Of a stretch of DNA of 64,000 nucleotides, positions 31,664 through 39,600 are shown piece by piece. Each line of letters begins with the position of its first letter. The first letter of the stretch is position 1. Position numbers and translations under genes: made by a program. This stretch comes from Lichenicoccus sp964247695 (GTDB lineage: Bacteria > Pseudomonadota > Alphaproteobacteria > Acetobacterales > Acetobacteraceae), in contig CAXTVI010000022.1 in the NCBI GenBank assembly GCA_964247695.1, positions 1-64,000 of the forward strand. The letters run 5' to 3'. Below the pieces are notes generated by a model. The model had not been told where the DNA came from. It saw only the letters and a program-made list of their open reading frames with translations, and ran no database searches.

Positions 31664-32721
31664 ATGGTCCGCCTGACCGCTCTTGCTGTCCTCGCGATCG
31701 CACTTGTCGCGCATCCCGCCGCTGCGGCACCCGCCGCCCCGACGCCCGTCGNNNNNNNNNNNNNNNNNNNNNNNNNNNNNNNNNNNNNNNNNNNNNNNNN
31801 NNNNNNNNNNNNNNNNNNNNNNNNNNNNNNNNNNNNNNNNNNNNNNNNNNNATCGCACTTGTCGCGCATCCCGCCGCTGCGGCACCCGCCGCCCCGACGC
31901 CCGTCGAGATCGTCGCCGCGTCACCCTCCGGCGCCTGGGCCACGATCGCGGCGGACGACCTGGTGCTGCTCGACCTGCCGGGTGGTCCGGCCGGTGCACC
32001 GCGCCGGGTCACGATCCAGCTGGCTCCCGGCTTCGCGCCGGAGCACGTGGCCAACATCCGCCGCCTGGTCGCGGCACGCAGCTTCGAGCGGACGTCCGTG
32101 GTGCGGGTGCAGGACGACTACGTGGTGCAATGGGGCGACGCCACGAGGCCGCCGCCGCCCGGGCTCGCCCTGCATCCACCGGCGGAATACGAGCGCGCGC
32201 TGCGCGGGCTCGCGATCACGCCGCTGGCCGGTCCGGACGCCTACGCGCCGGCGGTCGGGTTCGCGCTCGGCTGGCCGGTCGGCTACGACCGCGCCGAGGG
32301 CAAGGCGTGGCTTGCGCACTGCTACGGCATGGTCGGGGTCGGGCGGGACATGCCGCCGGATACCGGCTCCGGCGCCGAGCTCTATGCCGTGATCGGCCAA
32401 GCGCCCCGCCAGCTCGACCGCAACATCGCCCTGGTCGGCCGGATCATCGACGGCATCGAAATCCTCGACACGCTGCCGCGCGGCACGGCGGCGCTCGGCT
32501 TCTATGCGCAGGCGTCCCGGCGCACGCCGATCCTGCGCGTGCGGCTCGCCTCGGAGCTGCCAGCCGCCGAGCGCCCGTCCTGGCAGGTCATGCGGACCAC
32601 GACACCTAGCTTTGCCGCCTACGTCGCGGCTCGCGCCAACCGTCGCGACCCGTTCTATCTGCGCCCCGCCGGCGGGGTGGATCTGTGCAACGTGCCGGTG
32701 CCGGTCCGTCGCCAGCGCTAG
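31664..32721 (+). CDS. Peptidylprolyl isomerase, cyclophilin type, interrupted by an assembly artefact
   Basis: An exported cyclophilin-like isomerase, predicted to speed proline cis-trans isomerisation during periplasmic folding. The signal peptide is LAVLAIALVAHPAAAA; the domain shows VTIQLAPGFAPEHVANIRRL, FERTSVVRVQDDYVVQWGD with the conserved Arg, and HCYGMVGVGRDMPPDTGSG in the substrate loop. As given, the frame is broken: 100 N plus a second copy of 55 bases (155 in all, not a multiple of three) stand in the signal region. Removing them restores one frame of 300 residues. The gene itself is therefore probably intact. Compared with small cyclophilins it is longer and its residues around the active site are divergent, so activity is inferred. 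It follows gpsA by 4 bases. Confidence 0.85.
31697..31751. repeat. First copy of a 55-base duplication next to the gap
   Basis: These 55 bases are identical to 31852-31906 on the other side of the run of N. Exact end-to-end overlap of this length is what neighbouring contigs of a k-mer assembler share. It is not thought to be a biological repeat. Confidence 0.9.
31752..31851. other. Assembly gap of 100 N, probably artificial
   Basis: A placeholder of exactly 100 unknown bases. Because the flanks repeat the same 55 bases and the gene reads through once both the N run and one copy are removed, the true gap length is probably minus 55 bases, that is, none of the genome is missing here. Confidence 0.97.
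31852..31906. repeat. Second copy of the 55-base duplication next to the gap
   Basis: Identical to 31697-31751. One of the two copies should be removed together with the N run. Confidence 0.9.
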
Positions 32722-32760
32722 CGGTCTCCGCGAGGGCGCCGCACCGGCGGTCCGTCGCTT

Positions 32761-33738
32761 TCAGGTGCCGTCCACGAGGACCACGATCTTCCCGCCGGCG
32801 CGGTTCTCCTCCATGCTCCGATGCGCCTCCACGATCCCATCGAGCCGGAACACCTGCCCCACCTGGACATGCAGCCGACCGTCGGCCACGGCGCCGACCA
32901 GGTCGTGGAGCGGCGTCTGCATGAACGCCGCGACCCCGCCGTCATAGGTTGTCAGCCCGACCGTGCTGGGGATCACGTCCATCGGGCTGAACTCCGGCAA
33001 CGACCACGCATTCCCCACCATGCCGGTCATGCAGACGAGGCCGCCCGGCGCCGCGCACCGCAGCGAATCACCGAGCGTGCTGGCGCCCACCAGCTCGAGC
33101 ACCTTGTCGACGCCGTTTGCAAACAGCGCCCGAACCGCGCCCGCGACCTCGCCCGTGTCGACGACCACGTGCCGCGCGCCGCAGCGCCGCACCAGGTCCT
33201 GACGATCCGGGCGCCGCGTGGTGCCGACCACCGTCGCGCCGTACCGCGCCGCGACCGCCGCCGCCGCCATGCCCACCGAGGTGGTGGCGCCCCGGATCAG
33301 CAGGCTCTCGCCGGGCATGAGGCGGAGTGCGGAGAACAGCGAGCCCCAGGCGGTCTGCAGCATCTCGGGCAACGCCGCGAGCGTCTCCCACGGCAGCGTC
33401 GTCGGCAGGGGTTGCACCTGCGCTGCCGGCACGCAGACAAATTCGGCATAGCTTCCGTCGAAAAGCCGCCCCATGCCGCCCATCGCGGTGGCGACGGCCT
33501 CCCCGATCCGGAACGGACCGCCGGGCGCCTCCTCCACCACGCCCACTGCCTCGATCCCGAGCACGCGCGGAAAGGAGACGCCAGGCGAGAGCCCCTGGCG
33601 GGTGAAGAGCTCTGACCGGTTCAGTCCGAACGCCTTGACGCGGATCAGCACCTGGCCCGGGCCGGGATGGCGCACCGGCCAGTCCTCGATCGCCAGGACC
33701 TCGGGGCCGCCCGCCTTCCGGATCACGGCCGCGCGCAT
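32761..33738 (-). CDS. Zinc-independent quinone oxidoreductase-like protein (MDR family)
   Basis: A 325-residue NADPH-dependent alcohol dehydrogenase/quinone oxidoreductase of the medium-chain family. Seen: RKAGGPEVLAIEDWPVRHPG at the N terminus, VKAFGLNRSELFTRQG (about 35-50), RVLGIEAVGVVEEAPGG (about 58-74) and the cofactor site LLIRGATTSVGMAAAAVAAR (about 145-164), which is a variant of AxxGGVG. Zinc ligands of true alcohol dehydrogenases are missing. ATG 33738 was chosen because GAGG lies 9 bases before it. The gene follows the NTF2-like gene by 10 bases in the same direction, and both are divergent from a LysR regulator that probably controls them. Substrate is unknown. Confidence 0.9.
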   Translation of the reverse strand: MRAAVIRKAGGPEVLAIEDWPVRHPGPGQVLIRVKAFGLNRSELFTRQGLSPGVSFPRVLGIEAVGVVEEAPGGPFRIGEAVATAMGGMGRLFDGSYAEFVCVPAAQVQPLPTTLPWETLAALPEMLQTAWGSLFSALRLMPGESLLIRGATTSVGMAAAAVAARYGATVVGTTRRPDRQDLVRRCGARHVVVDTGEVAGAVRALFANGVDKVLELVGASTLGDSLRCAAPGGLVCMTGMVGNAWSLPEFSPMDVIPSTVGLTTYDGGVAAFMQTPLHDLVGAVADGRLHVQVGQVFRLDGIVEAHRSMEENRAGGKIVVLVDGT

Positions 33739-33748
33739 CGTCGCCACC

Positions 33749-34159
33749 TCAGGCCCCCGAAGTGGGGGGGTTTGTGGTCGAGAAGCTGTAGCGCGCGATC
33801 TTCCACGCATCTCCAATCCGGCGCAGCACGAAGAGCTCCTGATTCGCCTCCTTCGTGACCGCGCCGGTCGCATGCACGAGGCAGGTGCCAGCGGAGTTCG
33901 TCCGGGCGAACGCCCAGTCCGGCGCCATCGTCACGATCTCGGCGATGTGGAACGCCACCTCGAGCCGGATCGCGGAGAACACGCGCTCATAGGCGCCGCG
34001 GATGGCATCGATCCCGATGGCGGACGGGCTGAAGGGCGGCATGAACACCCCGTCTTCGTCGTAGAGCGCCAATGCGTCCGCAACGTTCGAGGCGTTCAGC
34101 GCCGCTGCGTAGGCGCGCAGCATCGCCTCGATTGCGGGTTCTGGGCTGTCGATGCTCAT
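33749..34159 (-). CDS. NTF2-like (SgcJ/EcaC-type) protein
   Basis: A 136-residue protein with the SnoaL/NTF2-like fold: IEAMLRAYAAALNASNVADA (about 10-29), LYDEDGVFMPPFSP (about 33-46), AIRGAYERVFSAI (about 53-65), and a closing strand block with NQELFVLRRIGDAWKIARYS. Members bind small hydrophobic molecules and serve as isomerases, cyclases or merely binding proteins; the role here is unknown. ATG 34159 starts the folded domain; an in-frame codon upstream at 34276 falls within the promoter region shared with the LysR gene. Co-directional with the oxidoreductase gene, 10 bases apart. Confidence 0.85.
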   Translation of the reverse strand: MSIDSPEPAIEAMLRAYAAALNASNVADALALYDEDGVFMPPFSPSAIGIDAIRGAYERVFSAIRLEVAFHIAEIVTMAPDWAFARTNSAGTCLVHATGAVTKEANQELFVLRRIGDAWKIARYSFSTTNPPTSGA

Positions 34160-34257
34160 GAGGAACGCTCCGGTGATGACGGCTGCGATCCTGGACGCGT
34201 GCAAGCCTGTCTGACATCCGGCAAAGTCGGAAATGATCCTCCCGTCTTCAGGATGAT

Positions 34258-35169
34258 ATGGCCGATCTCGATGCACTGCGGATCTTCGCCAAGGTCGTGG
34301 AGTGCGGCAGCTTCTCCGAGGCTTCGCGTCGGCTCGGCATGCCGCTTTCGACCGTAAGCCGGCGCATTGCCGAGCTGGAGGACCAGCTCAAGTCCCGCCT
34401 GCTGGACCGCTCGACCCGCCGCCTGCGCCTGAGCGAGCTTGGCCTCCGGTTGCTCGAACATGCGCAGCGCAGCGCCGAGCTCAGCGAGACCGTGGACAAC
34501 ATCGTCTCCGACGGGCGATCCAGACTGTCCGGCATGCTCCGGCTCTCCTCGCCTCCGAGCGTGTCGGACAGCCTCGTGGCCCCGCTCGTCACCGCCTTCC
34601 AGGCGATGCACCCCGATCTTCGCATCCTGGTCCAGGTGACGGAACGCCCGGTGGACCACATCGCGGAGGACGTCGACGTCGCATTCCGCCTTGGGCCGCT
34701 CGACGATACGCGCAACGCGGCCCGGCGCATCCTGCGCTACCGCCACCGCCTGGTCGCGAGCCCGGGCTACCTTGCGCGCCACCCCGCCCCGCACCACCCG
34801 CACGATCTGCCCGCGCACCGCCTGCTCGCGTTCGCGCATTTCAAGCCGAAATATCGCTGGACGTTGCGCGCAGCCTCGGGCGATGCAGCCGAAACGGTTC
34901 GCTTCGCACCGCATCTTGCCATGAACGATTATGCCGGCCTCGCCGCCGCCCTGCTGGCGGATTGCGGCATCGGCGATCTGCCGCCGATCTGCAAACCGGA
35001 CTTCGTCCGCGACGGGCGCCTCGTCGAGGTGATGCCGGAATGGCAATTCCACGTGCGCGATCTCTGGCTGGTGCATGTCGGCGTGCGCCACGTGGCGCGC
35101 GCGGTCAGGCTGTTTGTCGATTTCGCAGCGGAGCGTGCAGCTTTGCTGTTCTCCGACCTCCCGATCTAA
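34258..35169 (+). CDS. LysR-type transcriptional regulator
   Basis: A 303-residue LysR-type regulator. The winged helix-turn-helix covers residues 1-60 (ADLDALRIFAKVVECGSFSE, then ASRRLGMPLSTVSRRIAELE), and the type 2 periplasmic-binding effector domain runs from about 88 to 295. The gene is transcribed away from the NTF2-like and oxidoreductase genes, with 98 bases between the starts, the usual place for autoregulation and control of the divergent pair. I could not pick a convincing T-N11-A site in that gap. The inducer is unknown. The 308 bases following the gene up to 35478 contain nothing that I recognise. Confidence 0.93.
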   Translation: MADLDALRIFAKVVECGSFSEASRRLGMPLSTVSRRIAELEDQLKSRLLDRSTRRLRLSELGLRLLEHAQRSAELSETVDNIVSDGRSRLSGMLRLSSPPSVSDSLVAPLVTAFQAMHPDLRILVQVTERPVDHIAEDVDVAFRLGPLDDTRNAARRILRYRHRLVASPGYLARHPAPHHPHDLPAHRLLAFAHFKPKYRWTLRAASGDAAETVRFAPHLAMNDYAGLAAALLADCGIGDLPPICKPDFVRDGRLVEVMPEWQFHVRDLWLVHVGVRHVARAVRLFVDFAAERAALLFSDLPI

Positions 35170-35477
35170 AGCAAGCTCCGCGGTCGTCTTCCCTCGCGCG
35201 CCGCAGTGCCATGGCCGAGGCTGGCTTCCGCGTTCCCTGCCTGCCATGTGGACCTGACGTTGCCGTAGCCAGGCACCCTGCACAGGCAAGAAAGCGCGCG
35301 GCGGCCGCGCTCGGGGCTTCGTAACCGTTGCGCCTGGCAGGGCAGATCGGCTTATGGGATAGCAGGCCGCCTCCGGGGTGATCCGGACAGGGTCGCCCGG
35401 GCGGGCAGGGCGAACGGGAAGACGGGCGTCACGATGGTCGGGACGATGTCCTGGCCGAAGCTGATCGAGGAGTTGAC

Positions 35478-36599
35478 TTGGGCGACGTGAATGCTTCCCG
35501 ACCGGTGTTGCCGGCCATCTCCATCGTGGCGCCATGCTACAACGAGGAAGAGGTACTACCGGAGTTCTGCCGCAGGGCCACCGCAGCCGCGGAGGCGGCG
35601 GTCGGAGGGGACTACGAGATCGTCCTGGTGGATGATGGCTGCTCCGACGGCACCTGGTCGCTGATCGAGGAGTTCGTCGAACGCGACCCGCGCATCGTGG
35701 GGGTGCGGCTGATGCGCAACCACGGACACCAGATTGCCGCGACCGCCGGTCTCGAGCTGTCACGCGGGCACCGCATCATGCTGATCGACGCCGATCTGCA
35801 GGATCCGCCGGAACTGCTGGCCGAGATGATGGCCGTCATGGACGGGGGCGCGGACGTGGTCTTCGGCCAGCGCACTCATCGCGCGGCGGAGACCTTCTTC
35901 AAGCGTAGCACGGCCTCCCTGTTCTACCGCCTGCTGTCCCGCCTCGCGGCGGTCCCGATCCCGCGTGACACCGGCGACTTCCGCCTGATGAGCCGGCGTG
36001 TCGTCGACGCCCTGTCGTCGATGCCGGAGCGACAGCGCTTCATACGCGGCATGGTGAGCTGGGTCGGCGGCAGGCAGGTGGCGCTGCCCTACGAGCGGCG
36101 GCCACGGCTGGCCGGCGTGAGCAAGTATCCGTTGCGCAAGATGATACGCTTCGCGCTCGACGCCATCACCAGCTTCTCGGCGACGCCGCTGCGGCTCGCC
36201 TCCTACCTGGGACTGGGCGCTGCCTCGCTCGGCGGGGTGTTGCTGCTGTTCACCCTTTGGCGCTGGCTGCTCGGGGGCACCGTCGTCGGCTGGTCGAGCC
36301 TGATGACGGTCGTCGTGCTGTTCGGCGCCGTGCAGCTCATCGTGCTCGGGATCATGGGCGAGTATATCGGCCGGCTGTTCCTGGAAGCGAAGGCGAGGCC
36401 GCTGTTCCTGGTCGGCACCGTGCTCGCGGAAGGGCGTGCGCATGAACTGCCGGTTGAATTCTCGACGCTGGGGTCGGCGGTGCGGCGCGACGTGTGGGAC
36501 GCCATCCGCACCGCCCAGAGCGCGCCCCGGCAGGGCCTGACATCGGCGCCTGTGCTGCCTCGCCCTTCCTCGATGGCGGCTTCGGCGACAACCCCCTGA
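35478..36599 (+). CDS. Glycosyltransferase family 2 (GtrB/DPM1-like)
   Basis: A 373-residue membrane-bound GT2 enzyme, expected to load a sugar onto polyprenyl phosphate at the cytosolic face. Seen: ISIVAPCYNEEEVLPEFCRR (about 14-33), EIVLVDDGCSDGTW with the first nucleotide-binding Asp, MLIDADLQDPPELLAEMM with the DxD-type motif (about 96-113), and two membrane helices near the end (LGLGAASLGGVLLLFTLW and SLMTVVVLFGAVQLIVLG). The start is TTG at 35478 with GAGGAG 5 bases before it. The convergent gene 16 bases downstream encodes a GT-C-type transferase that could use the lipid-linked sugar, a known pairing. Confidence 0.9.
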   Translation: MGDVNASRPVLPAISIVAPCYNEEEVLPEFCRRATAAAEAAVGGDYEIVLVDDGCSDGTWSLIEEFVERDPRIVGVRLMRNHGHQIAATAGLELSRGHRIMLIDADLQDPPELLAEMMAVMDGGADVVFGQRTHRAAETFFKRSTASLFYRLLSRLAAVPIPRDTGDFRLMSRRVVDALSSMPERQRFIRGMVSWVGGRQVALPYERRPRLAGVSKYPLRKMIRFALDAITSFSATPLRLASYLGLGAASLGGVLLLFTLWRWLLGGTVVGWSSLMTVVVLFGAVQLIVLGIMGEYIGRLFLEAKARPLFLVGTVLAEGRAHELPVEFSTLGSAVRRDVWDAIRTAQSAPRQGLTSAPVLPRPSSMAASATTP

Positions 36600-36614
36600 T
36601 CGAGATGGCCGGGC

Positions 36615-38246
36615 TCAGGAATGCCGGGCCAGGAACGACGTCATCCCGCAGGCCGCAGCCGGTCCCAGCACCCGGGCGTCCGACCGGACATAGTTCGGGC
36701 TGTTCTGCAGCGCGTCGCGTATAGCGCCCAGGCCCGCGTCCGCGGCCCCGTCCTGGCTGGACGGATGCTCGGGCGTCTCCAGCACCATGACCAGGTCCGC
36801 TCCCGGTCGGGCGGGATCGGCATGGTCCGGCTGCAGCGTATCGACCGCGACGACGTCGGCGAGCATCCCGGCGCGCAGGAAGGCCGCCTGGATCTGGAGA
36901 TGGTTGATGGCGCCGGTGATGCCGTAGAATCGCACCACCGGCCGGCCCGAAAGCGGACGCACGGCGCGGATCGAAGCCGAGAAATCGCAGGTCGGGTTGT
37001 CGCGCCAGGAGTTGGTGAGCAGCGTGGTGCCGGTGACCGTGTCGGAGCCGTCGGCCTGGTATGGGCCGCTCAGGATCAGGCCGAGCATCACCGTCGCCTG
37101 CACCGCCGCGACGCAGGCCATCGCCAGGCCCAGCATCGGACCGGATCCGGCCGCCAGGAACAGCGCCAGGACCGGCAACGCCGCCACGAGAAAGCGCGCA
37201 TTCTGGTTGTGGCCGAGGATATGCGGCAGCATCGTCAGCACCAGCATCAGGCCGCAGGCGGTGCCGACGAACCGGTGCCGGCCGAACCATCCGGCCGGCT
37301 GCCCCGTGCGTAGCAGGCCGCGCACCGCCAGGACCAGGGCCACCGGCAGCAGCAGCAGCGCCGGCAGGCCGAAATCGCTGCGTGCGAGCTGGGTGACGTA
37401 GTTGCGGGCATAGGCGAGGCCGCGCCCCGGCATGCGGTCGAACGGCCAGACCGTGGCGGCGAAGTGCCCGTAGGCAACGTAGCGCAGCCCGTCATAGGCA
37501 TAGAACGGCCAGGCGGCCAGCGCCGACACCAGCAGCACCGCCAGCAGGCCGGTCCAGCTGCCCCGTCGCCAGGCCAGCACCGCCAGCATCAGCAGGAACA
37601 CCGCGGCCAGCGGCGCGAAGCTGAACTTCGCGAGCATGCCGAAGCCAAGCGCCGCGCCCATCACGACCGGCAGGTATCGCGGCGGCCTGGGCCCGGTGGT
37701 TCGCACGAGGCACCACAGGGCCAGGGCGAGCGCCGGGACCAGCGCGGTCTCCGACATGAACTCCTCGCTCGCCCGCACCCAGATCGGCGCCACCGCGACC
37801 AGCGCCGCGGCGCCGGCGGCCGCGGCGATGCCGGACAGCCGGCGGCCTGCGTCGAACACCAGCAGGAGCGAGACGATGAAGAGCGCCAGCGACAGCAGCC
37901 GGAACGCCGCGTTGCTATCGTGATGCAGCAGAACCAGCGGCAGGCCGAGGAAGCGCGAACCCGGCGGCATCCAGCGATAGTCGTTGAACAGAGCGTCGCG
38001 CAGCGCGCCATTGCCGTCCAGGCGCCGGGTCAGGCCGTCCTTGAGCGCCAGGTCGATATACTGGATCTGGTCCCAGCCGGTGACGCCGGGATGCAACAGG
38101 ATCCAGCGCAGCGAGACCACGCTGACCGACGCCACGACGAAGGCGAACAGCGCGACGGCGAGCGTCCGGACGGTCCTGGCGTGGCTGGCGCCGGACCACC
38201 CGGGCATCGGCGCCGCGTTGTCGCGCAACCTGGTCGAAGCTTCCAT
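36615..38246 (-). CDS. GT-C-type membrane glycosyltransferase-like protein (ArnT/PMT family)
   Basis: A 543-residue protein with about eleven membrane segments, from TLAVALFAFVVASVSVVSLRW (first helix, last residues quoted separately) to LGLAMACVAAVQATVMLGLI, and a C-terminal soluble part of about 130 residues. The first loop holds VTGWDQIQYIDLALKDGL, where an acidic pair matches the catalytic loop of polyprenyl-phosphate-sugar transferases. A His/Asp-rich segment LLHHDSNAAF follows. Probably transfers the sugar charged by the neighbouring GT2 enzyme to an envelope acceptor; this is inferred from the convergent gene pair. A second gene of this type lies at 7024. Confidence 0.75.
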   Translation of the reverse strand: MEASTRLRDNAAPMPGWSGASHARTVRTLAVALFAFVVASVSVVSLRWILLHPGVTGWDQIQYIDLALKDGLTRRLDGNGALRDALFNDYRWMPPGSRFLGLPLVLLHHDSNAAFRLLSLALFIVSLLLVFDAGRRLSGIAAAAGAAALVAVAPIWVRASEEFMSETALVPALALALWCLVRTTGPRPPRYLPVVMGAALGFGMLAKFSFAPLAAVFLLMLAVLAWRRGSWTGLLAVLLVSALAAWPFYAYDGLRYVAYGHFAATVWPFDRMPGRGLAYARNYVTQLARSDFGLPALLLLPVALVLAVRGLLRTGQPAGWFGRHRFVGTACGLMLVLTMLPHILGHNQNARFLVAALPVLALFLAAGSGPMLGLAMACVAAVQATVMLGLILSGPYQADGSDTVTGTTLLTNSWRDNPTCDFSASIRAVRPLSGRPVVRFYGITGAINHLQIQAAFLRAGMLADVVAVDTLQPDHADPARPGADLVMVLETPEHPSSQDGAADAGLGAIRDALQNSPNYVRSDARVLGPAAACGMTSFLARHS

Positions 38247-38300
38247 GCGCCTGCCCCCGAGACTTCCGGGGGCGGGGATGCCAGATCAGTCAGGAAACCG

Positions 38301-38321
38301 CAAACAAACGTTGTCGCAACG
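38301..38321 (-). terminator. Possible terminator of the xylFGH operon
   Basis: On the minus strand, downstream of xylH, CGTTG and CAACG pair around a 3-base loop and are followed by TTTGTTTG. The stem is short, so this is a weak call supported by position. Confidence 0.35.
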
Positions 38322-38354
38322 AACCAGTCCGGTATCCGGTGCTCCGCGGGAGTC

Positions 38355-39563
38355 TCAGCGCTTGACGCTGGTGGCGATGTCCAGCCAGACCGCCAGCAGC
38401 AGGATCACGCCTTTCACGATCATCTGCCAGAACGTGTCCACGCTCAGCATCGACATGCCGTTATCGAGGCTCGCCATGATCAGCGCGCCGATCAGCGCCC
38501 CGAATACCGTGCCGGAACCACCGCGCAGCGAGGTGCCGCCGATCACGCATGAGGCGATCGCGTCAAGTTCCTGCAGGCTGCCGGCGGACGGCGAGCCGGC
38601 GGCGAGGCGCGCCGTGGTGGTGATGCCGGCCAGGGCCGCCATCAGGCCCATCAGGGCGAACACCAGCAGCTTGATGCGCTGCACGTTCACGCCCGACAGT
38701 CGCGTCGCCTCGAGATTGCCGCCGATGGCATAGATGCGGCGGCCGAACACGGTGCGTCGCGCCATCAGGGTGAACACGCCGAGCAGCACCAGCAGCACCA
38801 GCACCGGCGTCGGCACGCCGCGATAGGAATCCACCGCATAGACGAAGCCGCCGATCGCAGCCGCGGCGGCGAACAGCTTGAGGCCGTCGAGCCAGAGCGG
38901 CGGCACCTCGAGCTGGTGATGCTGGCGGCGGCCGCGCGCCTGCACCGAGACGAACACCAGCAGCGCCAGCACGCCTGCCGCCAGCACGTAGCCGATGATG
39001 TCCGGCAGGTAGCTCTGCCCGATCGCCACCAGCGGCGCGCTCGCCGGCGAGATGGTGACGCCGCCGGTGATGCCGAGCAGGATGCCGCGGAACACCAGCA
39101 TGCCCGCCAGCGTGACGATGAAGGACGGGATGCCCAGATAGGCCACCCAGAAGCCGTTGAACATGCCCGCCGCGATGCCGAGCAGCATCACCACCAGCAG
39201 GGTGACCGGCAGCGGCATGTGGTAGGTGACGTCGAGGATGGCGGCGACGCCGCCGAGCAGGCCGAGCAGCGAGCCGATCGAGAGGTCGATCTCGCCCAGC
39301 ACGATCACGAACACCATGCCCGAGGCGAGCATGCCGGTGATCGACATCTGGCGCAGCAGGTTGGAGAAATTCCGCGCGGTCAGGAAGTCGCCGTCGGTGA
39401 GCTGCCAGAACAGCCCCCAGATCACCGCGACCGCCAGCACCAGGGCGAGGATCTTGTAGCGCGAGAAGGCGCCCTTCACGTGGTCGAGCTTCAGCCCGAA
39501 GCCGGGATTGCGGACCGTGTTCGGGGCTGGAGCAGTCGTGGTGGCGAGGGCGGGCTTGTTCAT
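38355..39563 (-). CDS. xylH: D-xylose ABC transporter permease
   Basis: A 402-residue inner-membrane permease of the sugar importer, BPD-2 family. About ten helices are visible, with MLASGMVFVIVLGEIDLSIG (about 78-97) and the family block VIGGTSLRGGSGTVFGALIG (about 330-349), and WLDIATSVKR at the end. Length and layout match XylH, including the long loop with YLPDIIGYVLAAGVLALLVF that distinguishes it from RbsC-type permeases. It is the last gene of the xylF-xylG-xylH operon; the start lies 37 bases after the xylG stop. Assignment to xylose rests on the divergent xylB and xylA genes. Confidence 0.94.
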   Translation of the reverse strand: MNKPALATTTAPAPNTVRNPGFGLKLDHVKGAFSRYKILALVLAVAVIWGLFWQLTDGDFLTARNFSNLLRQMSITGMLASGMVFVIVLGEIDLSIGSLLGLLGGVAAILDVTYHMPLPVTLLVVMLLGIAAGMFNGFWVAYLGIPSFIVTLAGMLVFRGILLGITGGVTISPASAPLVAIGQSYLPDIIGYVLAAGVLALLVFVSVQARGRRQHHQLEVPPLWLDGLKLFAAAAAIGGFVYAVDSYRGVPTPVLVLLVLLGVFTLMARRTVFGRRIYAIGGNLEATRLSGVNVQRIKLLVFALMGLMAALAGITTTARLAAGSPSAGSLQELDAIASCVIGGTSLRGGSGTVFGALIGALIMASLDNGMSMLSVDTFWQMIVKGVILLLAVWLDIATSVKR

Positions 39564-39600
39564 GGTGTTGGCAGGGTCCCTCGGATCAAGACGGGGCAGA

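Noticed and set aside
35170..35477. Possible gene or RNA in the 308-base gap after the LysR regulator
   Set aside because: Only short frames without start signals; no clear hairpin-plus-T-run or promoter pair was found.
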